A stretch of 7,718 bases of DNA from Actinomycetales bacterium (GCA_012799425.1 JAAZLF010000014.1:1-7718); one strand, 5' to 3'; shown: positions 1 to 6,068, numbered from the stretch's first letter. The notes: a model not told the origin generated them from the letters alone. Translations and numbers: made by a program.

Positions 1-809
1 CTCCCAGCGCCGACGGCGGAGACCAAGTGGGAGGCGATCATGACGGTCGCGGTGAGCACGATCGGCAGCTCCAGACCGCCGGACTTCCAGGCGAGAACCG
101 CGGCGGCGAGCCCGAGGGCGAGCGCCGGCAGCACCACGGCGGCGGTGAGCGCCCGCCCGATCAGCACCACCGCGGTGGCGGCGAGGATCGGCAGCAGGGG
201 GGCGCGCAGCCAGGTGCCGATCGCCTGCAGCACCGCGCCGCGCAGCGTCAGCTCGAGCCCGATCGCCTGCAGCGGGGCCAGCACCAGCACCACCACTGCG
301 ACCAGCAGCAGCTGCGGCACGGACGCTCCGGAGCCCGCACCGCCACCGGCCCCGGAGAGCGCGCCCGCGACCGCGGCGACCGCGACCACCACAGCACCCA
401 TCCCGGCGCCCCAGGCCCCGTAGGCGCCCAGCAGCTCACGACGCATGCGCCCGGCGACCGATAAGAGGGTGCCCAGCGGCCGCCAGCCGCCGAAGCGCAC
501 CCCGATCAGCCCGGCGGGCACCCAGGTCGCACCCATCGCCAGGGCGAGCGTCACGTCCAACGGGCTGGTGGGGTCGCCGCTGGCCACGCCGAGGGCGACG
601 TTCCGACCGGGCACCAGGGCGAGCACCAGGATGGTCAGCACCAGCACCACGGAGATCAGCACCAGGTAGGCGATGAACGCGGCGGCCAGGGTGAGCAGCG
701 GCTTGTGCCACCGGGCCCAGGCGGGATGCAGCGTCGCGAGGCGGTGGAAGGGGGTGGGCCGCTGGGCAGGGGCGGGCCGGTTCTCGGGGGCGGCGGTGTG
801 TGAGCGCAT
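1..809 (-). CDS. CPBP-like intramembrane protease paralog with degenerate active site (3' end beyond window)
   Basis: The reading frame is open from ATG at 809 to the window edge (269 residues visible, no stop), and a stop lies five codons upstream of that ATG, so the start is well bounded. The protein has a polar Pro-rich N-terminus (1-35) and several hydrophobic helices (about 38-67, 84-104, 130-151, 165-182, 205-240). It aligns without gaps to the neighbouring CPBP protease over the core: APLQ-x5-E-x3-R at 178-190, GTWLR at 198-202 and LAW-K-(S/T)-GGLELPI at 239-250. The catalytic positions differ. The first Glu of EExxxR is Leu185 (Glu186 and Arg190 remain), the His of motif 2 is Arg219, and the His and Asn of motif 3 are Thr253 and Met257. 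By the known CPBP (Abi/Rce1-type) mechanism it should not be an active protease. A regulatory or scaffold role beside its active neighbour is inference. Only the last 50-70 residues are missing. Confidence 0.8.
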   Translation of the reverse strand, partial: MRSHTAAPENRPAPAQRPTPFHRLATLHPAWARWHKPLLTLAAAFIAYLVLISVVLVLTILVLALVPGRNVALGVASGDPTSPLDVTLALAMGATWVPAGLIGVRFGGWRPLGTLLSVAGRMRRELLGAYGAWGAGMGAVVVAVAAVAGALSGAGGGAGSGASVPQLLLVAVVVLVLAPLQAIGLELTLRGAVLQAIGTWLRAPLLPILAATAVVLIGRALTAAVVLPALALGLAAAVLAWKSGGLELPIVLTATVMIASHLVSAVGAG

Positions 810-818
810 GACGTGCCC

Positions 819-824
819 ACTCTA
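819..824 (-). promoter_or_regulatory. Possible -10 element for the degenerate CPBP gene
   Basis: On the minus strand TAGAGT fits the actinobacterial TAnnnT -10 pattern and ends 9 nt before the ATG at 809. No good Shine-Dalgarno sequence precedes that ATG, so a leaderless or near-leaderless transcript starting in the 56-bp gap after the upstream CPBP gene is possible. Read-through from the upstream gene is equally possible. No convincing -35 was seen. Confidence 0.3.
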
Positions 825-865
825 GAGCGCCGCTGCTGGGAGCGAAGACCCGCCGGGACCCTGCC

Positions 866-1897
866 TCAGATCATCGAGCGCTCCCCGCGGACCGCACGGG
901 CTGACGAGGTGATGGCGGCGCTCGGCGAGAGGGTCTGGACCGCGCCTCGCTGCGGCTCCCACAGCCCCAGGCCCGCACGGCGCGAGTACCACCACCAGAT
1001 CCCTGCCGAGAGCGCCACCATCGGCACCAGTGCCAGCAGCAGGCCCAGCGCCCCCACCTCCCCCTGCTCGGTGAAGCCGGGGATCAGCGGCGCGATCGCG
1101 AACAGAGTCCAGTTGTTCGCCACGTGCAGCAGGATCGGCAGCTCCAGCCCGCCCGTCTTCCAGGCCAGCAGCCCCATCGCGATCGCGAACAGGGCGATGT
1201 GCAGCTGGCCCGCCCAGTCGTAGCCGTGGCCCAGCACGAACAGCGGCACGGGCACCAGGATCCCCACGAGCGGCCAGCGCAGCCAGGTGCCCAGCATCTG
1301 CATCGGCAGCGCCCGGAACACGAACTCCTCCCCCGCGCTCTGCAGCGGTGCGAGCACGAGCGCGATCAGCCAGGCGCCGAGCACGCCTGTGCCGAGCGGC
1401 GGCACCACGATCGCCTCGCGCTCCAGCACCAGGTTCAGCACCATGTTCACCAGCACGTACACCGGCACCACCACGAGCGCGGCGCGGCCCAGCAGGCGCC
1501 AGCGGAACCGGCCCAGCACCGAGAAGGCGATCCCGGCCCGGCCGTACCCGGCGAGCGTGCCGATCAGCACAGCGGGGATCAGCAGGGCGAGCATCCCCAG
1601 CGACATCAGCTGGTCCACCGGATTCAGCGGATCGGCCAGGGACGGGCTCGGTGCGAAGGACGGCCAGATCGCGCCGGCGATCGTCAGGACCAGCAGCAGC
1701 TGAAGGGTCATCACCGCCAGCACCACGACAGAGACCAGCAGCGTCACCAGAGGCCGGTACCAGTACCGACGATGCGGGATGGCGTGGGCGGCGCGGTGAT
1801 AGGCCTGCAGGGCGGTGGCAGGGGGCTCCGGCCGGGCGCCGGCGGGGCCGCTCCCCGGTGCGGGCGGAGTAGAAGGTCGCAGGTCGTGCTCGATCAT
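866..1897 (-). CDS. CPBP family intramembrane glutamic endopeptidase (intact motifs)
   Basis: A 343-residue polytopic membrane protein of the CPBP (CAAX protease and bacteriocin-processing, Abi/Rce1) family, which cleaves or processes membrane-associated peptides within the bilayer. All family motifs are present: EExxxR (Glu190, Glu191, Arg195), FxxxH (Phe220, His224) and HxxxN (His258, Asn262). Hydrophobic segments lie at about 50-78, 97-118, 138-160, 170-187, 207-225, 230-246, 255-272 and 282-301. The N-terminus (1-45) is Pro/Ala-rich and cytoplasmic in character, and the C-terminal 40 residues are polar. The ATG at 1897 is chosen because GGAGAGG lies 8 nt upstream; a longer frame from 1990 would run through the palindromic control region without a ribosome site. 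The degenerate paralog follows 56 nt downstream in the same direction. The gene is divergent from the histidine kinase. The substrate is unknown; bacteriocin immunity, peptide processing and stress signalling are all known for the family. Confidence 0.9.
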   Translation of the reverse strand: MIEHDLRPSTPPAPGSGPAGARPEPPATALQAYHRAAHAIPHRRYWYRPLVTLLVSVVVLAVMTLQLLLVLTIAGAIWPSFAPSPSLADPLNPVDQLMSLGMLALLIPAVLIGTLAGYGRAGIAFSVLGRFRWRLLGRAALVVVPVYVLVNMVLNLVLEREAIVVPPLGTGVLGAWLIALVLAPLQSAGEEFVFRALPMQMLGTWLRWPLVGILVPVPLFVLGHGYDWAGQLHIALFAIAMGLLAWKTGGLELPILLHVANNWTLFAIAPLIPGFTEQGEVGALGLLLALVPMVALSAGIWWWYSRRAGLGLWEPQRGAVQTLSPSAAITSSARAVRGERSMI

Positions 1898-1905
1898 GCC
1901 TCGAT

Positions 1906-1912
1906 CCTCTCC
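1906..1912 (-). promoter_or_regulatory. Shine-Dalgarno site deciding the CPBP protease start
   Basis: GGAGAGG on the minus strand, 8 nt before ATG 1897. It supports this start over the in-frame ATG codons at 1990 and 1933. Confidence 0.7.
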
Positions 1913-1959
1913 GGCGACGGGGCTCCCCCGCATCCGCCGCGCGTCGCGGCCTGCCCACC

Positions 1960-2006
1960 GCCGATCGGCTGACCGTGCAGGTCGCGGCATCGGCCGAGCG
2001 GCCGAT
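1960..2006. promoter_or_regulatory. Palindrome cluster in the CPBP/histidine kinase divergent region (candidate operator)
   Basis: The 142-bp gap 1898-2039 contains a perfect 10-bp palindrome GCCGATCGGC (1960-1969) and a perfect 7-bp inverted repeat with a 4-bp spacer, ATCGGCCGAGCGGCCGAT (1989-2006). Both are built from the same half-site GCCGAT/ATCGGC, giving four copies. The second lies where the -35 region of the kinase promoter should be (-10 at 2028-2033). A dimeric regulator, possibly the LuxR-type regulator encoded downstream, could bind here; that is inference. ATCGGC is also a common word in this GC-rich sequence because it encodes Ile-Gly, so chance is not excluded. Confidence 0.35.
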
Positions 2007-2027
2007 CCGTCGGCCGGGCCCGCTCTC

Positions 2028-2033
2028 TACCCT
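2028..2033 (+). promoter_or_regulatory. Probable -10 element of a leaderless histidine kinase transcript
   Basis: TACCCT matches the actinobacterial TAnnnT -10 consensus and ends 6 nt before the ATG at 2040, so transcription would begin at or next to the start codon. No Shine-Dalgarno sequence is present upstream of that ATG, which fits leaderless translation. No clear -35 hexamer is visible about 17 nt upstream (the inverted repeat 1989-2006 lies there), suggesting a weak or activator-dependent promoter. Confidence 0.55.
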
Positions 2034-2039
2034 GGTGCC

Positions 2040-3299
2040 ATGACCACCCTCGCACCCCGCTCCCCGGCGCCGCCCTCCGTGCGCAGCCGCGGCCAGTGGG
2101 CGATCGCGCTCGCGCAGAGCCTGGCGAGCACGGTGGTGGGAATGCTGATGGTGCTGATCGGCTTCGGCGCGCTGCTGGTGGAGTTCTCCGATCAGCCGCC
2201 GCCGGGCCTGGTGGGGATGTACATCCTCGATGCGCTGATCGGCGTGGGCGCGAGCCTGCTGATCGGCCCGCTGCGGTTCCTGCCTCCCGGCCGGATCCAC
2301 ACCGCGGCGCACCTGGCGCTGGCCGCGGCGGTGGGGCTGAGCACCGGGGCGGTGGCGGCCGCGGCGCTGGCCCTGTACCGGATCGGGGTGCGGCGCCGCA
2401 CAGTGCTCGACGTCGCCGCGATCCTGCTGGTCGCCGGCACCTCGATGACGGCGCTGAGCCTCGATGCCCGGTTCCGGGACGCGGCACCGGAGGTCGAGGT
2501 GCTGGTCGCGATGGGGATCATGGTGGTGCTCGCGCTGATCCCGCTGCTGATCGGCCACGTGGTGGGCACCCGCCACGAGCTGCTCGCCTCGCTGCGGGAA
2601 CGGGCCGCCTCCGCGGAACGGGAGCGGGAGACCGCCCGGAGAGAAACCGCCGCGCTCGTGCGCGAACGGGACGCCGAGACCGCCCGGGTGCGGGCCGAGG
2701 AGCGCTCGGCGCTGGCCCGCGACATGCACGACAGCATCTCCCACCACCTGGCCACCATCGCGATGCACTCCGGCGCCATGGCCTATCGCGAGGACCTCCC
2801 GCCCCAGGCGCTGCGTGCCGCCGCCATCACGGTGCGGGACGCCGCCCAGCAGGCCAACCGCGAGCTGCGCACAGTGCTGTCAGGCCTGCGCACCTCCGAG
2901 GACGATGCGCCGCTGGCCACCGCCCCCACTCTCGAGGACATCGTCGAACGCTGCCGCGAGGACGGCCAGGACATCACCCTGACCTGGGAAGGGATGGCTG
3001 CGGAGGATCTGGAGGGCCGGGACCGCAGCACCGTGGTGGCCCTGGCCCGGATCCTCGCGGAGGTGACGCTGAACGCTGCCAAGCACGCCCCGGGAGCCCC
3101 GCTCGCGCTCACGCTCTCCCGCGAGGGCGACCGGGTGCACCTGCTGGCCCGGAACCCGCTGCCGGCGGTCCCGGTCACCGCCCCCTCGACCGGGCACGGC
3201 CTGCTGGGTGTGCAGGAACGGGCCCGGCTGCTGGGCGGCGAGGCCCGCCACGGCGTGAACGGGGAAACCTTCGAGATGGAAGCATGGATGCCATGGTGA
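2040..3299 (+). CDS. Two-component sensor histidine kinase (NarL/DesK type, HisKA_3)
   Basis: A 419-residue membrane kinase that should autophosphorylate on His and pass phosphate to the regulator encoded next. About five hydrophobic segments (21-48, 57-80, 87-113, 121-141, 152-176) form a compact sensor with almost no extracellular loop, suggesting it senses the membrane or an intramembrane signal. A charged coiled coil (about 180-226, Arg/Glu-rich) leads to the HisKA_3 dimerisation helix with phospho-acceptor His230 in ARDMHDSISHHL. The ATPase domain has an N-box E341-xxx-N345 (EVTLNAAKH) and a G-box around 384-400 (GHGLLGVQERARLLGG). The usual Asp of the D-box is replaced by Asn372 in LLARNPL, a variant found in some actinobacterial kinases of this family. 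The ATG at 2040 is preferred over the longer frame from 1815 because the extension is antisense to the CPBP gene and the start matches a leaderless promoter. The 3' end overlaps the regulator gene. Confidence 0.92.
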   Translation: MTTLAPRSPAPPSVRSRGQWAIALAQSLASTVVGMLMVLIGFGALLVEFSDQPPPGLVGMYILDALIGVGASLLIGPLRFLPPGRIHTAAHLALAAAVGLSTGAVAAAALALYRIGVRRRTVLDVAAILLVAGTSMTALSLDARFRDAAPEVEVLVAMGIMVVLALIPLLIGHVVGTRHELLASLRERAASAERERETARRETAALVRERDAETARVRAEERSALARDMHDSISHHLATIAMHSGAMAYREDLPPQALRAAAITVRDAAQQANRELRTVLSGLRTSEDDAPLATAPTLEDIVERCREDGQDITLTWEGMAAEDLEGRDRSTVVALARILAEVTLNAAKHAPGAPLALTLSREGDRVHLLARNPLPAVPVTAPSTGHGLLGVQERARLLGGEARHGVNGETFEMEAWMPW

Positions 3300-4024
3300 A
3301 CAGCGCAGAGCCCGGGCACGGTCCCGATCAGGCCCGTGTACGGGTGCTGCTGGTCGACGACGAGGCGCTGATGCGCGCCGGTCTGCGGCTGATGATCGAC
3401 GGCACCCACGGCATCGAGGTGATCGGGGAGGCGGCCGACGGCGCCGCCGGGCTCGAGCAGATCCGCGCCCTGTCCCCCGACGTGGTGCTGATGGACATCC
3501 GCATGCCCCGCATGACCGGTCTCGACGCGCTGCGCGCCCTGCAGGACGAAGCCGCCGAGACGCGGGTGGTGATGCTGACCGCCTTCGACACCGACGACTT
3601 CCTGCTCGAGGCGCTGCGCGCCGGCGCCGTGTCCTTCCTGCTGAAGGACTCCCCGCCCGAGGAGGTGGTCCGGGCCGTGCTCGACGCCGCGGCGCAGCGC
3701 CCACGCTTCTCCCCCGAGGTGCTCTCGCGCCTGGTCCGTCTCGCCGCCGACGGCGCAGGCACCGGCGCCGCTGCGGGATCCGGCGGGGCCGACGGGCCGG
3801 CGTCGGCCGCCGCCGAGGCGGGCTCCCCCGCCCCCGAGGGCGTGACGGGCCGCGAATGGGAGGTGGCGCGCCTGGTCGCAGAGGGGCTCGCCAATCCGGA
3901 GATCGGCGAGCGGCTGTTCATGTCGGTCGCGACGGTGAAGACGCACCTGGGCAGGCTTTATCACAAGCTGCAGGTCACCAACCGGGTGCAGCTGGCGATC
4001 CGGGTGCTCGAGCTGGGCGGCTGA
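3284..4024 (+). CDS. LuxR/NarL-family response regulator
   Basis: A 246-residue DNA-binding regulator, the partner of the kinase just upstream. The receiver domain (about 18-135) has the acidic pair Asp25-Asp26, phospho-acceptor Asp71 in MDIRMP, Thr99 in the LTA switch and Lys121 in LLKD. A long Gly/Ala-rich linker (about 155-186), longer than usual in NarL proteins, joins it to a LuxR helix-turn-helix (187-244) with TGREWEVARLVAEG and the recognition helix MSVATVKTHLGRLYHKL. Start choice: ATG 3284 (16-nt overlap with the kinase gene, GAG 8 nt upstream), ATG 3293 and GTG 3296 (GTGA overlapping the kinase stop) are all possible. Any of them leaves the domains intact, and all imply translational coupling. 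The gene ends 3 nt from the convergent small membrane protein gene. The target is unknown; the divergent region 1898-2039 is the obvious candidate. Confidence 0.93.
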   Translation: MDAMVNSAEPGHGPDQARVRVLLVDDEALMRAGLRLMIDGTHGIEVIGEAADGAAGLEQIRALSPDVVLMDIRMPRMTGLDALRALQDEAAETRVVMLTAFDTDDFLLEALRAGAVSFLLKDSPPEEVVRAVLDAAAQRPRFSPEVLSRLVRLAADGAGTGAAAGSGGADGPASAAAEAGSPAPEGVTGREWEVARLVAEGLANPEIGERLFMSVATVKTHLGRLYHKLQVTNRVQLAIRVLELGG

Positions 4025-4027
4025 CCC

Positions 4028-4204
4028 CTACACCGCGGTCGCGAGCGCCGCGACCCCCACCACGAGGGTCGCCAGGCCCAGGCCCAGCACCCAGCGCGGG
4101 ATCCCGCCCGGCTTCGCGGTGACGTTGGTGATGTAGATGGCGATGATCGAGGCGAAGAACAGCACTCCGGCGACGATGATCAGCACGAAGGTCAGCGCGC
4201 TCAT
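4028..4204 (-). CDS. Small two-helix membrane protein, unknown function
   Basis: A 58-residue protein with two strongly hydrophobic helices (about 4-27 and 37-57) joined by a short polar loop with NVTAKPGGIPRW. The amino acid composition is typical of small actinobacterial membrane proteins. I do not recognise a family. The ATG at 4204 is preferred because GAGG lies 8 nt upstream and the protein begins directly with a helix. An in-frame ATG at 4255 would add 17 acidic, non-hydrophobic residues and lacks a good ribosome site. The gene is convergent with the response regulator (3 nt between stops). A possible 11-codon leader ORF ends in an ATGA overlap with its start. The 155 bp between that leader and the SDR gene (4237-4391) contain no other gene; TACCCT at 4326-4331 (minus) is a weak promoter candidate. 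Confidence 0.7.
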   Translation of the reverse strand: MSALTFVLIIVAGVLFFASIIAIYITNVTAKPGGIPRWVLGLGLATLVVGVAALATAV

Positions 4205-4236
4205 ACCGCTGGCCTCACACTCTGCAGGCACCTCAT
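4201..4236 (-). CDS. Possible 11-codon leader ORF overlapping the small membrane protein start
   Basis: ATG at 4236 preceded by GAGGGGG (4243-4249) with 6-nt spacing opens an 11-residue frame (MRCLQSVRPAV). Its TGA (4201-4203) overlaps the ATG of the downstream gene as ATGA. The AGG codon within it doubles as the Shine-Dalgarno sequence of the membrane protein. Such coupled leaders can adjust downstream translation, but an ORF this short can arise by chance in GC-rich DNA. Its only support is the ribosome site and the overlap geometry. Confidence 0.25.
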   Translation of the reverse strand: MRCLQSVRPAV

Positions 4237-4391
4237 CCTCGGCCCCCTCTCTCATGGCGCCCTGCGGCGCCCGGTCGATGCGTCCTCCGTGAGCCCGCGC
4301 ACGCGCGCGCCGCCGATTGGGTCCAAGGGTACGTGGAACCCGGCGCTGAACAGGCTCGCCCTCCGACTCCCGTCCCGGCAGGGGCGCGGGT

Positions 4392-5891
4392 TCAGCGCGT
4401 GCGGCCCTCCCGTGCGGCGGCCTCGGCCATGATGTTCCGCGCCATCGCGGGGAACACCAGGGCGTGGAACGGGAAGATCGCCCACCAGTAGAGCCGGCCC
4501 CACAGACCGTCGGGGAAGTACACGGCACGCTGCTGGTAGCGGGCGCCGTCGGCGGTCTCCTCGACCCCCAGCTGCAGCCAGGCCCGCCCGGTCATCCGCA
4601 TCTCGGCGCGCAGGGTGAGGCGGCGCCCCGGGTCGATCCGCTCCACCCGCCACCAGTCCACCGCGTCCCCTTCGCGCAGCTGCTCCGCGTGGCGGCGGCC
4701 ACGGCGCAGCCCCGGGCCGCCTGCGAGCCTGTCCACCGCTCCGCGCAGCGACCACAGCAGCGGGGTGGAGTACCACCCGGCCCGCCCGCCGATCCCTTCG
4801 ATCACGCTCCACACCGTTCCGGGGGCCACGCCCTCCTGGATGCGCTCCCGCTCATCCGTGTACACGGTGTGGCCGGCCCAGTCCGGGTCCTGGGGAAGCG
4901 AAGCAGCCGAGTGTGCGGTGAGGGCCGCGTCATCGTCCCAGCGCGACTCCAGGTCACCAGACCGCTGTGCGGCGAGCGCCGCCCGCACCGCCTGCCGGTA
5001 CCGGGTGGGGCCGCCTGTGGGCGGAGCGAGCACGTCCTCGATTCGGGAGTCGTGACCGATCGCCTCGTGCTGCATCGACTGTGCGAGCGGCACCGTGATC
5101 GACAGCGGGATCGGGGTGATGAGCCCGATCCACAACCCTGACAGCAGCGGGGCGGGCAGCGGCAGCGCCAGCACGCGTCGGCGCGTCAGCGAGGCCTCCT
5201 CGGCGTAGATCGTCAGCAGGTCCCTGAAGCGGAGGTCCGTCTCTCCGCTGCCGAGGGAGTAGGTGCCGCGCACCGGCTCCTCGGCCAGGCACGCCGAGGC
5301 CAGGTGGTGCAGGACGTCCGCGATCGCGACCGGTTCGATGCGGTTGCCGACCCAGCGTGGGGCGGGCATCACGGGCAGCCGTTCGGCGAGGTGGCGGATG
5401 ATCTCGAAGCTCGCCGAGCCGGCGCCGATCACCGTGGCGGCCTCGAGCACGAGGGTGGGCACCTCGCCCTCGCGCAGGATCTTGGCGACGCGTTCGCGGG
5501 AGGCCATGTGCTCGCTGAGCTCCGCGCCGCGCGGATGCAGACCGGAGAGGTAGACGATGCGTCCCACCCCGGAACGGGCCGCCTCCTCGGTCATGATCCG
5601 CGCCATCCGCGCCTCGCGCTCCTGGTAGCCGGTGCCTCCGGCCATGGAATGCACCAGGAACACGACCACATCCACCTGCGCGAGCGCGCGGCGCACGGCG
5701 ATGCGGTCGCTCAGGTCCGCTTCGGCGATCTCGACGCGGTCGCCCCATGGACGGGCACGCAGGCGGTCCCCGTCGCGGCCCAGGGCGCGCACCACCGTGC
5801 CCTGCTCGAGCAGACCGGGGACGAGCCTGCTGCCGATGTAGCCGCTCGCCCCGGTCACCAGGATCCGTGGCCCGAGGGCTGTCGCGCTCAT
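4392..5891 (-). CDS. SDR-family NAD(P)-binding protein with C-terminal DUF2867 domain
   Basis: A 499-residue protein with the same layout as E. coli YbjT-type proteins. The N-terminal Rossmann domain (about 8-290) carries TGASGYIG with Gly14, Gly17 and Gly20 for dinucleotide binding, the ALGRD strand-2 region, an acidic ADL at 58-60 that probably contacts adenine, and YLSG at 114-117. The classical YxxxK catalytic pair is replaced by His128-xxx-Arg132, as in atypical NmrA-like members, so it may bind NAD(P)H without classic dehydrogenase activity. A DUF2867 domain follows (about 346-490; WSVIEGIGGRAGWYSTP, hydrophobic YWWAIFPFHALVFPAM at 468-483), a START-like fold that could hold a lipid or other hydrophobic ligand and touch the membrane. 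The ATG at 5891 has GAGG 8 nt upstream. An alternative ATG at 5924 has no ribosome site. The start overlaps a 22-codon leader ORF. The substrate is unknown. Confidence 0.88.
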   Translation of the reverse strand: MSATALGPRILVTGASGYIGSRLVPGLLEQGTVVRALGRDGDRLRARPWGDRVEIAEADLSDRIAVRRALAQVDVVVFLVHSMAGGTGYQEREARMARIMTEEAARSGVGRIVYLSGLHPRGAELSEHMASRERVAKILREGEVPTLVLEAATVIGAGSASFEIIRHLAERLPVMPAPRWVGNRIEPVAIADVLHHLASACLAEEPVRGTYSLGSGETDLRFRDLLTIYAEEASLTRRRVLALPLPAPLLSGLWIGLITPIPLSITVPLAQSMQHEAIGHDSRIEDVLAPPTGGPTRYRQAVRAALAAQRSGDLESRWDDDAALTAHSAASLPQDPDWAGHTVYTDERERIQEGVAPGTVWSVIEGIGGRAGWYSTPLLWSLRGAVDRLAGGPGLRRGRRHAEQLREGDAVDWWRVERIDPGRRLTLRAEMRMTGRAWLQLGVEETADGARYQQRAVYFPDGLWGRLYWWAIFPFHALVFPAMARNIMAEAAAREGRTR

Positions 5892-5956
5892 CGCCGGGGC
5901 CTCGGGTCCCTCGGTGCGGAGCATTCGTGGGCGGTTCGGGCGTGAAGAGGGATCAT
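5888..5956 (-). CDS. Putative 22-residue leader peptide coupled to the SDR-DUF2867 gene
   Basis: ATG at 5956 sits 8 nt after GGAGGAG (5965-5971), the best ribosome site in the window, and opens a 22-codon frame beginning MIPLHARTAHEC and ending in the Pro/Arg-rich run PRDPRPRR. Its TGA (5888-5890) overlaps the SDR start as ATGA, so a terminating ribosome would be placed on the SDR ATG. The last eight codons include AGG twice and CGA, rare arginine codons in high-GC actinomycetes, but the second AGG is also part of the SDR Shine-Dalgarno sequence, which explains it without codon selection. A role as a translational regulator or simple coupler is inference; the peptide matches no leader family I know. 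A possible -10 lies at 5993-5998. Confidence 0.45.
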   Translation of the reverse strand: MIPLHARTAHECSAPRDPRPRR

Positions 5957-5964
5957 GCTCTGCG

Positions 5965-5971
5965 CTCCTCC
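5965..5971 (-). promoter_or_regulatory. Strong Shine-Dalgarno site of the leader ORF
   Basis: GGAGGAG on the minus strand with 8-nt spacing to ATG 5956. It is misplaced for the SDR ATG (5891, 73 nt downstream) and out of frame with the SDR gene, so it is best explained by translation of the short leader ORF. Confidence 0.55.
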
Positions 5972-5992
5972 GGATCGGGGCCGATGCGCTCG

Positions 5993-5998
5993 AGACTA
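5993..5998 (-). promoter_or_regulatory. Possible -10 element for the SDR transcript
   Basis: TAGTCT on the minus strand fits TAnnnT. A start about 7 nt downstream (near 5985) would give a short leader of roughly 30 nt that includes the GGAGGAG site and the leader ORF. The -35 region shows no clear match. Confidence 0.3.
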
Positions 5999-6062
5999 GC
6001 CCCCGCGCCATGCGCAGCGACACCGCCGGGAGCGCGTGCACGTCCCTTCCCGCGCCCACGGG

Positions 6063-6068
6063 TAGCGT
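6063..6068 (+). promoter_or_regulatory. Probable -10 element of a leaderless glycosyltransferase transcript
   Basis: TAGCGT fits TAnnnT and ends 8 nt before GTG 6077, placing the transcription start at the start codon. No Shine-Dalgarno sequence lies before that GTG. This and the SDR promoter would be back to back within the 120-bp gap 5957-6076. Confidence 0.45.

Noticed and set aside
822..2768. Very long minus-strand open frame (648 codons) spanning the CPBP gene, the divergent region and part of the kinase gene
   Set aside because: It is out of frame with the CPBP gene and antisense to the kinase; the product is Arg/His/Gln/Pro-rich with no domain, typical of a shadow frame in GC-rich DNA.
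2096..3283. In-frame N-terminal extension of the response regulator
   Set aside because: It lies wholly within the kinase gene in another frame and is Arg/Gly/Pro-rich; the receiver domain begins just after ATG 3284.
2783..3964. Antisense frame (393 codons) over the kinase and regulator
   Set aside because: Composition is that of reverse-complemented coding DNA; there are no motifs and no ribosome site.
4343..4398. 9-bp inverted repeat GCGCTGAAC / GTTCAGCGC with a 38-nt gap at the end of the SDR gene, considered as a terminator
   Set aside because: The loop is too long, one arm covers the stop codon, and about one such repeat is expected by chance in a window this size.
4464..5141. Plus-strand frame opposite the SDR-DUF2867 gene
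   Set aside because: The minus-strand frame has clear Rossmann and DUF2867 motifs; this one has none.
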